The notes under the pieces are model-generated. The model was not told the DNA's origin. It made no database searches and saw nothing but the letters and a program-made list of their open reading frames with translations. Positions 1 to 8,787 of a DNA stretch of 64,000 nucleotides are shown piece by piece. The position numbers were made by a program, and so were the translations under genes. Numbering within the stretch: the stretch's first letter is position 1; each line of letters begins with the position of its first letter. Source of the stretch: Actinomadura rubteroloni (GTDB lineage: Bacteria; Actinomycetota; Actinomycetes; Streptosporangiales; Streptosporangiaceae); contig NZ_MTBP01000003.1 of the NCBI RefSeq assembly GCF_002911665.1, forward strand, positions 434,001 to 498,000. The letters run 5' to 3'.

Positions 1-17
1 GAGGAACGCCCCGCCTT

Positions 18-1256
18 CTAACGCCGCGTGACGGTGTAGAGGAGGGCGCCGGCGGCGAGGACGGCCGAGCCCGCGAGGACGGACGTGAGCGGGAGCGCGA
101 AGGCCAGGGTGAGGCAGCCGGCCAGACCGAGGGCCGGGACGAGGCGGGGCGGGCGGCCTTCGGCGGGGGAGAGCGTCCAGGCCGACGCGTTCGCGACGGC
201 GTAGTAGGCGAGGACGGCGAAGGACGAGAAGCCGATCGCGCCGCGCATGTCGGCGGTGGCCGCCGCGACCGCCGTGACCGCGCCGACGGCCAGTTCCGCG
301 CGGTGGGGGACGGCGAAGCGGGGGTGGACGGCGGCGAGGAAGCCGGGCAGGTTGCGGTCGCGGGCCATCGCCAGGGTCGTGCGGGAGACCCCGAGGATCA
401 GCGCGAGCAGCGAGCCGAGCGCGGCGACGGCGGCTCCGGCGCGGACGACCGGGGCGAGGCCGGGCAGCCCGGCGGCGCGGACGGCGTCGGCGAGCGGCGC
501 GGTCGTCGCGGCGAGCCGTCCGCCGCCGAGCACCGACAGCGCCGCGACCGCCACCGCCGCGTACACCGCGAGCGTGATCGCCAGCGCGATCGGGACGGCG
601 CGCGGGATCGTCCGGGCCGGGTCGCGGACCTCCTCGCCGAGCGTGGCGATCCGCGCGTATCCGGCGAACGCGAAGAACAGCAGGCCCGCCGCCCGCAGGA
701 TCCCGCCCCACGAGGTGTCGGCGCCGAAGGAGAGGCGTGCCGCGTCGGCCTCCCCGGACGTCAGCAGCGCCACCGCGACGGTCACGAGCACCACCAGCAC
801 CACGGCGACGATCGCCCGCGTGACCAGCGCCGACTTGTGCACGCCGACGTAGTTCACCGCCGTCAGGGCCAGCGCCGCGCCCGCCGCGACGGCGTGGGCG
901 TGCTCGGGCCATGCATACGCGCCGACGGTCAGGGCCATCGCCGCGCACGACGCGGTCTTGCCGACGACGAAGCCCCAGCCCGCGAGGTACCCCCAGAACG
1001 GGCCGAGGCGCTCGCGGCCGTAGACGTACGTTCCGCCGGACGCGGGGTAGCGGGCCGCGAGCCGCGCCGACGACGTGGCGTTGCAGTAGGCGACGACCGC
1101 CGCGAGCGCGAGCCCGGCCAGCAGCCCCGGCCCGGCCGCCCGCGCCGCCGGGCCGAGCGCCGCGAACACGCCCGCGCCCAGCATCGCGCCGAGCCCGACC
1201 AGGACGGCGTCGGGAACGCCGAGCCGCCGCCGCAGTTCGCCGGGCGCAGAGGTCAC
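18..1256 (-). CDS. APC-superfamily amino acid/polyamine permease
   Basis: Predicted inner-membrane transporter of about 412 residues with 11-12 hydrophobic segments. The N-terminus shows the APC signature region (GLGAMLGAGVFAALGP) that forms the unwound substrate-binding helix, and a GYARIATLGEEVRDPART stretch typical of this superfamily's cytoplasmic loop. The GTG at 1256 is chosen because it gives the standard APC start just before the first helix; upstream reading is in another gene's territory. It is the last gene of a minus-strand operon, 14 bp after the aldehyde dehydrogenase. That suggests import of an amino acid or amine catabolised by the operon, although the substrate cannot be read from sequence. 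Confidence 0.85.
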   Translation of the reverse strand: MTSAPGELRRRLGVPDAVLVGLGAMLGAGVFAALGPAARAAGPGLLAGLALAAVVAYCNATSSARLAARYPASGGTYVYGRERLGPFWGYLAGWGFVVGKTASCAAMALTVGAYAWPEHAHAVAAGAALALTAVNYVGVHKSALVTRAIVAVVLVVLVTVAVALLTSGEADAARLSFGADTSWGGILRAAGLLFFAFAGYARIATLGEEVRDPARTIPRAVPIALAITLAVYAAVAVAALSVLGGGRLAATTAPLADAVRAAGLPGLAPVVRAGAAVAALGSLLALILGVSRTTLAMARDRNLPGFLAAVHPRFAVPHRAELAVGAVTAVAAATADMRGAIGFSSFAVLAYYAVANASAWTLSPAEGRPPRLVPALGLAGCLTLAFALPLTSVLAGSAVLAAGALLYTVTRR

Positions 1257-1270
1257 GCCGCGACGATAAC

Positions 1271-2704
1271 TCAGCCGAGCGCGGTCATCACGTGCTTCAC
1301 CCGCGTGTAATCCTCCAGCGCATAGACCGACAGATCCTTGCCATAACCGGACTTCTTGAACCCGCCGTGCGGCATCTCCGCGACCAGCGGGATGTGGCAG
1401 TTCACCCACACGCAGCCGAAGTCGAGCCGGGCGGTGCAGCGCATGGCGCGCGCGTGGTCGCGCGTCCACACCGACGACGCGAGCCCGTACTCCACGCCGT
1501 TGGCGAGCGCGATCGCCTCGGACTCGTCCGCGAACGGCTGGACGGTGATGACCGGCCCGAACACCTCGTTCTGGACGATCTCGTCGTCCTGCCGCACGTC
1601 GGAGACGACCGTCGGCGCGTAGAAGAACCCGCGCTCGCCGACCCGCGCGCCGCCGGTCTCGACCCGGGCGTGCGCGGGCAGCCGGTCCACGAACCCGGCG
1701 ACCTTGGCCAGGTGCGCGGCGGAGATCAGCGGCCCGTAGGCGACGTCCTCGCCGGGCGCGCCGGTACGGGTCCGCGCGGCGACCTCGGCGAGCGCGGCGG
1801 TGAACTCCTCGTGCGCGCTCCGCTCCACGAGCACGCGGGTCGCGGCCGTGCAGTCCTGCCCGGCGTTGAAGAACCCGGCCTCGGCGATGGCCTCGGCCGC
1901 CGCGCCGAGGTCGGCGTCGGCGAACACGACCACGGGCGCCTTGCCGCCGAGTTCGAGGTGGACGCGCCGGACGTCCGCCGCCGCCGTCCCCGCCACCTCG
2001 ATCCCGGCCCGCACCGACCCCGTCACCGACGCGATGCCCGGGACGGGGTGGGCGACGAGCGCGCGTCCGGTGTCGCGGTCGCCGCACACCACGTTCGCGA
2101 CGCCGGGCGGCAGGTGCTCGGCCATCAGCTCCGCCATGAGCACCGTCGTCGCGGGCGTGAGGTCGGCGGGCTTGAGGACGACCGTGTTCCCCGCCGCCAG
2201 CGCCGGCGCCCACTTCCACACCGCCATCAGCATCGGGTAGTTCCACGGCGTGACCTGCGCGGCGACGCCGATCGGCTCGCGCCGGACGAACGAGGTGAAA
2301 CCCTCCATGTACTCGCCCGCCGACCGGCCCTCCAGCATCCGGGCGGCCCCGGCGAAGAACCGGATCTGGTCGAGCAGCATCGGCAGTTCCTCCGACGCCG
2401 TCAGCCCGAGCGGCTTGCCGGTGTTCGCGCTCTCCAGCCGGACGAGGTCGTCGCCGCGCGCCTCCAGCGCGTCCGCGATCCGCAGCAGCGCGAGCTGCCG
2501 TTCGCCGGGCGTCGTCCGCGCCCAGCCGTCGAACGCCCGGTCCGCCGCGCGGACGGCCGCGTCCACGTCGGCGGCCGACGACAGCGGCGCGGTCCCGTTC
2601 ACGGCCCCGGTCACCGGGTCGACCAGGTCCGTGGTGCGGCCGTCGAGCGTGTCGGTGTAGGCGCCGTCCACGAAGTTGCGGACGGTCAGTTTCTGGTTGC
2701 TCAT
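1271..2704 (-). CDS. Aldehyde dehydrogenase, gamma-aminobutyraldehyde type
   Basis: A 477-residue NAD(P)-dependent aldehyde dehydrogenase that oxidises an aldehyde to the acid in the cytosol. The cofactor/substrate core is intact: PWNYP, the glutamate motif LELGGK and the catalytic cysteine in FFNAGQDC, followed by EVFGPV. The FFNAGQDCTA context and the length match the aminobutyraldehyde/betaine-aldehyde branch, so a polyamine-derived aldehyde is a reasonable guess. The ATG at 2704 overlaps the threonine aldolase stop by 4 bp (ATGA), which indicates translational coupling. The next gene is an APC permease, consistent with uptake and oxidation of an amine or amino acid. Confidence 0.88.
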   Translation of the reverse strand: MSNQKLTVRNFVDGAYTDTLDGRTTDLVDPVTGAVNGTAPLSSAADVDAAVRAADRAFDGWARTTPGERQLALLRIADALEARGDDLVRLESANTGKPLGLTASEELPMLLDQIRFFAGAARMLEGRSAGEYMEGFTSFVRREPIGVAAQVTPWNYPMLMAVWKWAPALAAGNTVVLKPADLTPATTVLMAELMAEHLPPGVANVVCGDRDTGRALVAHPVPGIASVTGSVRAGIEVAGTAAADVRRVHLELGGKAPVVVFADADLGAAAEAIAEAGFFNAGQDCTAATRVLVERSAHEEFTAALAEVAARTRTGAPGEDVAYGPLISAAHLAKVAGFVDRLPAHARVETGGARVGERGFFYAPTVVSDVRQDDEIVQNEVFGPVITVQPFADESEAIALANGVEYGLASSVWTRDHARAMRCTARLDFGCVWVNCHIPLVAEMPHGGFKKSGYGKDLSVYALEDYTRVKHVMTALG

Positions 2705-3774
2705 GCGCCGGTCCCTCCCGCCAGTTCCCCGGCGATCGCCGCAGCGAACTCTGCGATGTCCGCCGGTGTCGTGTCGAAGCTCGTCATCCAGCGGACCTCG
2801 CCCGTCCGCTCGTCCCAGACGTAGAAGCGGAACCGCTTGAGCAGCCGCGCCGTCACGTCCGGCGGCAGTACCGCGAACACCGCGTTGACCTCGGTCTTCT
2901 GCGTGAGCCGCAGGCCGGGCAGGGCGCCGACGGCGGCGGCGAGCCGCGCGGCCATCGCGTTCGCGTGCGCCGCGCTCCGCAGCCAGAGGTCGCCGCCGAG
3001 CAGCGCCTCGAACTGCGCGGCGGCGAACCGGGACTTGGACGCGAGCTGCATCGACGCCTTGCGCAGGTACGGCACGCCGCGCGCCGCCCGGGGGTTCAGC
3101 ACGACGACCGCCTCGCCGAACATCAGCCCGTTCTTGGTGCCGCCGAACGTCAGGACGTCCACGCCCGCGTCGGTGGTGAACGCGCGGAACGGCAGGCCGA
3201 GCGCGGCGGCGGCGTTCGGGAGCCGCGCGCCGTCCACGTGGACGGTCATGCCGAGCCGGTGCGCGTGGTCGCACAGCGCGGCCAGTTCCCCTGCCGTGTA
3301 GAGCGTCCCGAGTTCGGTCGGCTGCGCGACGGACACCACGGCCGGACGCGCCCGGTGGACGTCGTCGAACCCGTACGCCTGCCGGTCGATCAGCTCGGGC
3401 GTCAGCTTGCCGTCCGGGGTCGCGACGGTCAGCAGCTTCAGCCCGCCGACCCGCTCGGGCGCGCCGCACTCGTCCACGTGGACGTGCGCGGACTCGGCGC
3501 AGATCACCGCGTCCCACCGCTCGGTCATGGCCTGGAGCGCGACGACGTTCGCGCCGGTGCCGTTGAACACCAGGTGCGTCTCGGCCTCCGGGCCGAAGTG
3601 CGTCCGGAAGATCTCGCGGACGGCCTCGGTGTAGACGTCCTCCCCGTAGGCGACCTGGTGCCCGCCGTTGGCGGCGGCGAGCGCGGCCAGCACCTCGGGA
3701 TGGACGCCCGCGTAGTTGTCGCTGGCGAACCCGCGCGCGTCCGGGTCGTGGCGGGGGGTCAGGGCGTCAGCCAC
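2701..3774 (-). CDS. Low-specificity L-threonine aldolase, PLP enzyme
   Basis: A 357-residue fold-type I PLP enzyme expected to cleave beta-hydroxy amino acids such as threonine to glycine plus an aldehyde. Visible family features are the N-terminal SDNYAGVHPEV region, the substrate-loop histidine in CAESAHVHVDECG, the cofactor aspartate in HVDGARLPN and the PLP lysine in TFGGTKNGLM. The GTG at 3774 is chosen because it precedes the conserved N-terminus; it overlaps the SDR gene by 16 bp. The aldehyde product could be the substrate of the aldehyde dehydrogenase encoded next, which is an inference from context. Confidence 0.88.
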   Translation of the reverse strand: MADALTPRHDPDARGFASDNYAGVHPEVLAALAAANGGHQVAYGEDVYTEAVREIFRTHFGPEAETHLVFNGTGANVVALQAMTERWDAVICAESAHVHVDECGAPERVGGLKLLTVATPDGKLTPELIDRQAYGFDDVHRARPAVVSVAQPTELGTLYTAGELAALCDHAHRLGMTVHVDGARLPNAAAALGLPFRAFTTDAGVDVLTFGGTKNGLMFGEAVVVLNPRAARGVPYLRKASMQLASKSRFAAAQFEALLGGDLWLRSAAHANAMAARLAAAVGALPGLRLTQKTEVNAVFAVLPPDVTARLLKRFRFYVWDERTGEVRWMTSFDTTPADIAEFAAAIAGELAGGTGA

Positions 3775-4442
3775 AGGCGGGCTCCGTTCAGGTCGGCGGC
3801 CGGCTCGGACCACAGGGACACGATCCGCTCGGCGACGGTGTCGACGTGGGTGAGGGAGGTGAACTTCGCGTCCGGGCGGGCGGCGCGCATCGCGTCGGTC
3901 AGCAGGCCCCGGACGACGAGGATCGACGCGGCGGCCGTCCCGTCCGTCCAGGACTGCGCGACGGCGAGCGTCCACGCCTCGGCGGCGGCCTTGGCGGCGG
4001 CGTAGTGCGCGTTGTTCGCGGTCGGCCGGGTGGCCTCGGTGGCGGAGACGATCGCGAGCCGTCCCGCGTCGCTCGCCGTCAGGTGCGGGTGGAACGCGCG
4101 GGTCGTGTGCTGGAGGGTCCGGACGATCCGGTCCGACAGCCACGTCCAGTCGGCGGGGTCCTCGGCGGTGAACGGCGTCCCGCCGCGCCAGCCGCCGACG
4201 AGATGGACGAGCCCGTCCACCCGTCCGTGCCGCTCGGCGACGGACGCGGCGAAACGCGCGGTCGCCGCGTCGTCCAGCAGGTCCACCGCGTGCCGCTCGG
4301 CGGGTCCGTCCACGGCGGCCAGGCGGTCGGCGTCGCGTCCGCAGGCGATCACGACGGCGCCCGCGTCCGCCAGCGCGCGGCACGCCGCCGGGCCCGCCGC
4401 GCCGGCCGCGCCCGCGACGACCACGACCCGTCCGGCCGTCAT
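3759..4442 (-). CDS. Short-chain dehydrogenase/reductase
   Basis: A 227-residue Rossmann-fold SDR. The nucleotide-binding glycine motif is a variant (AGAAGAAGPA), and the catalytic region has Ser in AIVSATEA and the Tyr-Lys pair in AHYAAAKAA. The start ATG overlaps the DUF6421 stop by 4 bp, and the 3' end overlaps the threonine aldolase start. The gene is therefore tightly locked in the operon. The substrate is unknown. SDR genes beside DUF6421 genes recur in actinomycetes as I recall it, which supports a functional pair. Confidence 0.82.
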   Translation of the reverse strand: MTAGRVVVVAGAAGAAGPAACRALADAGAVVIACGRDADRLAAVDGPAERHAVDLLDDAATARFAASVAERHGRVDGLVHLVGGWRGGTPFTAEDPADWTWLSDRIVRTLQHTTRAFHPHLTASDAGRLAIVSATEATRPTANNAHYAAAKAAAEAWTLAVAQSWTDGTAAASILVVRGLLTDAMRAARPDAKFTSLTHVDTVAERIVSLWSEPAADLNGARLWLTP

Positions 4443-6511
4443 CCGGTGATCCCGGACGTCGCGGCGACCACGTCGCGCAGCCTGCGGTGCAGGGCCTCAT
4501 AGAAGGTGTTGAGCGGGAACTCGTCGGGGAGCACGGCGTCGACCAGGCCGCGCGGCGGGCCGTCCATCGGCAGCGCCTCCGGTCCCTTCGCCCAGGTGGA
4601 CGCGGGGTTCGGCGCCACGTACGACGCGACCAGCTCGTGCGCCGACAGCCAGTGCGCGACGCGCGAGCGGTCGATGCCGTCGTGGTAGAGGCGCTCGATG
4701 GCGGCGCAGAGGTCCAGGACGGCCCCGGACACCGCCCGCCAGTCGATCCGCAGCACGTTGTCGGTCCAGCGCAGGACGCCCGCGCGGTGCAGATGGGCGA
4801 ACAGGAGCTGGCCGCCGAGCCCGTCGTAGTTCTTGACGCGCCCGCCGGTGATGGGGAAGCGGAACAGCCGGTCGAAGAGAATCGCGTAGCGCACGAGACG
4901 ACCGTACGGAATTCCGGCGTCCTCCAGGGCGACGGCCTCGCGGTAGGCGTTCAGGTCGCAGCGCAGTTCCTCCAGCGCGTACATCCAGTACGGCATCCGC
5001 TGCTTGACCATGAACGGGTCGAAGGGGAGGTCGCCGCGCGTGTGGGTCCGGTCGTGGACCAGGTCCCACAGGACGAACGCGTCCTGCGCGAGGCGCTGGT
5101 CGTCCAGCAGCCGGGCGGCGTCGGGCGGGACGGCGAGCCGCAGCGTGTCGGCGGCGGCGCGGCCGACGGCCCGGAACCGCGCGGCCTCGCGGTCGCAGAA
5201 GATGCCGCCCCAGGTGAAGCGCGGCACCTCGCGCATCGCGACGGTCTCGGGGAACAGGACGGCCGAGTTCGTGTCGTAGCCCGCCGTGAAGTCCACGAAC
5301 GAGATCGGGACGAACATCGGATTGTCGTACTTCGCCGCCTCCAGCTCGGCGAGCCAGCCCGGCCAGACCGCCCGGACGATCAGCGCCTCCAGCTTCCGGT
5401 CCGGGCTGCCGTTCTGCGTGTACATCGGGAAGACGACGAGATGCTCGCGGCCGTCCGCGCGGTCGCGCTCGGGGTGGAACTCCAGCAGCGCGTCCAGGAA
5501 GTCGGGGACGCCGAAGCCTTCGGCCGCCCAGCGGCGCAGGTCGCCGACCAGCGCGGTCAGGTAGCGCTCGTCGTGCGGGAAGCCGGGCGCCAGCTCCTCG
5601 ACGGCCGCGACGATCCGGTCCACGAGTGCGGTCGCGTCAGCGTCGATCGATCCGTCCGGCGCCTGGAGTTCGCGGAGCGCCGTCACCGCTTCCTTCAGCC
5701 GCGGCCAGGCCGGACGGCCCAGCGCGCCCGCCGTCGTCACCGGCGGCACGGCCCGGCCGCCCGCCGCCCACGCGACCGTGTTGGCCCACAGCGCCCGGTG
5801 GTCGAGTTCGTCGATCGAGTCGTCGCCGAACAGGTCGGAGTCGGCGAAGACGGCGATCCGGCCGCGTCCGGCCTCGACCGCGACGGCCAGCGGGGCGCCG
5901 GGGACGCTCGCGGTCGCGGCCGTCCGGCACAGCACGCGCGCGTCCTCGGGGGCCGCGTCGATCGTCGCGGCGCGGTAGAAGCACACGTCGGCGACGCCCG
6001 CGAGCACATCCTCGCCGGCGGGCGGGCCGTCCAGGTCGGCGCGGACCCAGGTCGCGACGCCGCGCAGGTTGCGCGCCGGATCCTGGACGGTCGTGTTCGC
6101 GATGTGGACGCCGAACCGTCCGAGCAGCTCGTTGAGGTTGTTGCCGTACTTGTCCTGCTCGCACTCGCCGAGGACGACCAGGCCGCCGCCCGCGCGCACG
6201 AACCGCTCGACCGCGTCCAGCTCGTCCGGCGACAGTTTGGGCGAGCCGCCGGGAACGGTCCGCTCCCAGACCGGGTCGGACGGGTGGGCGAGGACGAGCA
6301 CGTCGTGGCGCTCCAGCACGCCGCCGGCCAGCGGGCCCGCCAGGTGCGCGGCGACGGCGCAGCCCCGGCGGCGCAGCTCGGCGGCGGCCTCGACGTAGCC
6401 GGAGTCGCGGGGGTGCGCGGGGTTCATCCGCGCGACGACGTCCGGCCGGATGCTCCACGCCTGGCCGTGCGCCTCGTCCACGAGCACACGGGGGAACGGG
6501 GGATGGGCCAT
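4439..6511 (-). CDS. DUF6421 family protein, first gene of a five-gene operon
   Basis: A 690-residue soluble protein without signal peptide or membrane segments. Residues 1-240 resemble a class I glutamine-amidotransferase-like/ThuA-like fold: hydrophobic strands with DVLVLAHPSDP and a GGGLVVLGE turn. The remainder is helical with conserved aromatic and acidic patches (DRTHTRGDLPFDPFM, MPYWMYALEELRCDLN) and has no recognisable catalytic motif. I assign it to DUF6421 from its overall appearance and its SDR neighbour; the function is undescribed. The start is well supported by AAGGAGG 7 bp upstream of ATG 6511. It leads the operon into SDR, threonine aldolase, aldehyde dehydrogenase and permease. 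Confidence 0.75.
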   Translation of the reverse strand: MAHPPFPRVLVDEAHGQAWSIRPDVVARMNPAHPRDSGYVEAAAELRRRGCAVAAHLAGPLAGGVLERHDVLVLAHPSDPVWERTVPGGSPKLSPDELDAVERFVRAGGGLVVLGECEQDKYGNNLNELLGRFGVHIANTTVQDPARNLRGVATWVRADLDGPPAGEDVLAGVADVCFYRAATIDAAPEDARVLCRTAATASVPGAPLAVAVEAGRGRIAVFADSDLFGDDSIDELDHRALWANTVAWAAGGRAVPPVTTAGALGRPAWPRLKEAVTALRELQAPDGSIDADATALVDRIVAAVEELAPGFPHDERYLTALVGDLRRWAAEGFGVPDFLDALLEFHPERDRADGREHLVVFPMYTQNGSPDRKLEALIVRAVWPGWLAELEAAKYDNPMFVPISFVDFTAGYDTNSAVLFPETVAMREVPRFTWGGIFCDREAARFRAVGRAAADTLRLAVPPDAARLLDDQRLAQDAFVLWDLVHDRTHTRGDLPFDPFMVKQRMPYWMYALEELRCDLNAYREAVALEDAGIPYGRLVRYAILFDRLFRFPITGGRVKNYDGLGGQLLFAHLHRAGVLRWTDNVLRIDWRAVSGAVLDLCAAIERLYHDGIDRSRVAHWLSAHELVASYVAPNPASTWAKGPEALPMDGPPRGLVDAVLPDEFPLNTFYEALHRRLRDVVAATSGITG

Positions 6512-6617
6512 GCTCCTGCCTCCTTCGCGTCTCGCGGAGGGCCGATGCCGCTCACGCTACAGAAGAATCTTTCGCAGTCAAGGAGATCTAGAGGTAATCC
6601 TTTTGTCATTCAGGCGA

Positions 6618-6640
6618 GTGACGGCTGATGTTACCGTCAC
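6618..6640. promoter_or_regulatory. 7-bp perfect inverted repeat upstream of the DUF6421 operon
   Basis: GTGACGG and CCGTCAC arms are separated by 9 bp, about 107 bp upstream of the operon's first ATG and beyond the terminator of the preceding gene. Symmetry and position suit an operator of an unknown regulator. A weak hairpin is the alternative. Confidence 0.4.
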
Positions 6641-6673
6641 CTGTTCCTGTCCACACGGCCCCGGAGACGACGA

Positions 6674-6704
6674 ACGGCCCACCGCCGCGAGGGCGATGGG
6701 CCGT
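6674..6704 (-). terminator. Terminator hairpin after the acyl-CoA dehydrogenase gene
   Basis: An 8-bp outer stem (ACGGCCCA/TGGGCCGT), an inner CGCC/GGCG stem and a GCGAG loop lie 13 bp beyond the stop codon at 6717. No T-run follows, as is usual in high-GC actinomycetes. It separates this gene from the DUF6421 operon on the same strand. Confidence 0.75.
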
Positions 6705-6716
6705 GAGCGCGCAGGA

Positions 6717-7871
6717 CTACTTGAGGAGCTGGCGGGACAGGACGATGCGCTGGATCTGGTTCGTGCCCTCGTAGATCTGGGTGATCTTGGCGTCGCGCAT
6801 CATGCGCTCCAGCGGGAAGTCGCGCGTGTAGCCGTAGCCGCCGAGGAGCTGGACGGCGTCGGTGGTGATCTCCATGGCCGCGTCCGAGGCGAAGCACTTG
6901 GCGGCGGCGCCGAAGCCGGTGAGGTCGGCGTCGCCGCGCTCGGAGCGCGCCGCCGCCGCGTAGGTGAGCTGGCGGGCCGCCTCCAGCTTCATCCCCATGT
7001 CGGCCAGCATGAACTGGACGCCCTGGAAGTCGGCGATCGGCCGGCCGAACTGGTGGCGCTGGCGCACGTAGTCCACGGCGTGGTCGAGCGCGCCCTGCGC
7101 GATGCCGATCGCCTGCGCGGCGATCGTGACGCGCGTGTGGTCCAGCGTGCGCATCGCGGTCCCGAACCCGGTGCCCTCGGCGCCGATGATCCGGTCGGCC
7201 GGGATGCGGACGTTGTCCAGGTTGACGGTCCGGGTGGGGGAGCCCTTGATGCCGAGCTTGCGCTCCTTCGGCCCGAACGACACGCCCGGGTCGGACTTCT
7301 CGACCACGAACGCCGAGATGCCCCGGCTGCGCTTCTCCGGGTCCGTCACGGCCATGACCGTGTAGAACTCCGAGACGCCCGCGTTGGTGATCCAGCACTT
7401 CGCGCCGTTCAGCACCCAGTGGTCGCCGTCGCGGACGGCGCGGGTCTTCATCGACGCCGCGTCCGAGCCCGCTTCCGGCTCCGACAGGCAGTAGGAGAAC
7501 ATGCCCTCGTTGCGGGCGAGCGCGCCGAGGTAGCGCCGCTTCAGCTCCTCCGATCCGGACAGGATCACGGGCATCGAGCCGAGCTTGTTGACGGCCGGGA
7601 TCAGCGAGGACGAGCCGCAGACCCGCGCGACCTCCTCGATGACGATCACGGTCGCGAGCGCGTCCGCGCCGACGCCGCCGTACTCCTCGGCGACGTGGAC
7701 GGCGTGCAGGTCGTTGGCCGCCAGCGCGTCGAACGCCTCCTGCGGGAACCGGGCCTCCTCGTCCACGGCGGCGGCGTGCGGCGCGATCTCCTTCTCCGCG
7801 AGCGAGCGCACGGTCGAGCGCAGCAGCTCGTGCGATTCGGGCACCTGGAACAGGTCGAAGTCCTGGGACAT
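6717..7871 (-). CDS. Acyl-CoA dehydrogenase
   Basis: A 384-residue FAD flavoenzyme that introduces a 2,3-double bond into acyl-CoA and passes electrons to ETF. Family motifs are complete: the FAD/substrate segment YCLSEPEAGSDA, the WITNA turn, RHQFGRPI, and the C-terminal IYEGTNQIQ, whose Glu368 is the expected catalytic base. Length is typical of short/medium-chain enzymes. It is divergent from a TetR regulator gene whose probable tandem operator lies between the two starts, so acyl-CoA-responsive repression is likely. Confidence 0.92.
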   Translation of the reverse strand: MSQDFDLFQVPESHELLRSTVRSLAEKEIAPHAAAVDEEARFPQEAFDALAANDLHAVHVAEEYGGVGADALATVIVIEEVARVCGSSSLIPAVNKLGSMPVILSGSEELKRRYLGALARNEGMFSYCLSEPEAGSDAASMKTRAVRDGDHWVLNGAKCWITNAGVSEFYTVMAVTDPEKRSRGISAFVVEKSDPGVSFGPKERKLGIKGSPTRTVNLDNVRIPADRIIGAEGTGFGTAMRTLDHTRVTIAAQAIGIAQGALDHAVDYVRQRHQFGRPIADFQGVQFMLADMGMKLEAARQLTYAAAARSERGDADLTGFGAAAKCFASDAAMEITTDAVQLLGGYGYTRDFPLERMMRDAKITQIYEGTNQIQRIVLSRQLLK

Positions 7872-7888
7872 GGGGTCTCCACCTCGCT

Positions 7889-7927
7889 ATGGCACTGAGT
7901 TCCCTCAAATATGGCACTCGGTGCCAT
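7889..7927. promoter_or_regulatory. Tandem TetR operator between acyl-CoA dehydrogenase and regulator
   Basis: A perfect 17-bp palindrome, ATGGCAC-tcg-GTGCCAT, occupies 7911-7927. A degenerate copy, with the same left arm and a weakened right arm, sits at 7889-7905. The start-to-start distance is 22 bp, about two helical turns, so dimers would bind the same face. The site lies 17-40 bp from the dehydrogenase start and 31 bp from the regulator start. Confidence 0.7.
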
Positions 7928-7958
7928 CCGGTGTCCAGGCCGTGTTAGGGTCCCGGGC

Positions 7959-8669
7959 ATGTCCGCGGACCCGAGAACGGCACCGAGAACCCGTCCCGCC
8001 GCGACGCGGGACGCGCTGGTGGAGGCGGCCTTCGCGCTCTTCGTGGAGCAGGGCTTCGAGCGGACGACCGTGGACGAGATCGCCGCCCGCGCCGGCATCG
8101 GCCGCCGGTCGTTCTTCCGCTACTTCCCGTCCAAGGAGGACGTGGTCTTCCCCGACCACGAGCGCAGCCTGGACGACCTGCGCGCCGCCCTGGACGAGCC
8201 CGGCGCCGAGGACCCGGTGGCCCGCGCCTGCGCCGCGACGCTCGTCGTCGCCCGGATGTACGCCGCGCAGCCGGACCGCTCGCTGCTGCGCTACCGGCTC
8301 ACCCGGCAGGTGCCCGCCCTGCGGTCCCGCGAGCTGACCGTCGTCGGCCGCTACGAGCGCGCCCTCGCCGAGTACCTGCGGCGGAGCTTCGGCGGACGGC
8401 CGGACGGGCGGCTGCGCGCGGACGTCGTCGCCGCGTCCGCCGTCGCCGCGCACAACAACGCGCTGCGCTCCTGGCTGCGCGCGGGCGCGTCCGGGGACGC
8501 GGTGGCCGAGGTGGACCGGGCGCTGGACCTCGTCCGGACGGCCTGGAGCACCGAACGGGGCGCCGGGCAGGCCCCCGAGCAGGACTACGTCGTGCTGGTC
8601 GCGCGGCGCGGCGCCCCGCTGCCGCGCGTCGTCCGCGACCTGGAGGCGGTGCTCGGCGAGCGGGAGTGA
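7959..8669 (+). CDS. TetR-family regulator, acyl-CoA-ligand type
   Basis: A 236-residue repressor. Residues about 13-60 form the TetR helix-turn-helix (FERTTVDEIAARAGIG, SFFRYFPSKEDVV). The C-terminal half resembles the MftR/acyl-CoA-like ligand-binding subgroup. The ATG at 7959 is chosen because upstream codons would run through the palindromic operator. Its position opposite an acyl-CoA dehydrogenase gene suggests it represses that gene and itself until an acyl-CoA binds; the ligand is inferred. Confidence 0.85.
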   Translation: MSADPRTAPRTRPAATRDALVEAAFALFVEQGFERTTVDEIAARAGIGRRSFFRYFPSKEDVVFPDHERSLDDLRAALDEPGAEDPVARACAATLVVARMYAAQPDRSLLRYRLTRQVPALRSRELTVVGRYERALAEYLRRSFGGRPDGRLRADVVAASAVAAHNNALRSWLRAGASGDAVAEVDRALDLVRTAWSTERGAGQAPEQDYVVLVARRGAPLPRVVRDLEAVLGERE

Positions 8670-8680
8670 CGCCGGGGCCA

Positions 8681-8693
8681 CGTGACGGTCACG
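8681..8693. promoter_or_regulatory. 13-bp palindrome upstream of the phosphoesterase gene
   Basis: CGTGAC-G-GTCACG is perfectly symmetric and lies about 95 bp upstream of the phosphoesterase start, just after the TetR stop. It may be an operator, or simply a chance palindrome in GC-rich DNA. Confidence 0.25.
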
Positions 8694-8787
8694 CGACGGC
8701 CTGAATCGGTCGGCGGGGGTGTCGGCAGTCGCTTTGTCGGAAATGCTGCTCTCAAACGGTCAGCGCATCCGACCCGGGAGACCCGCC

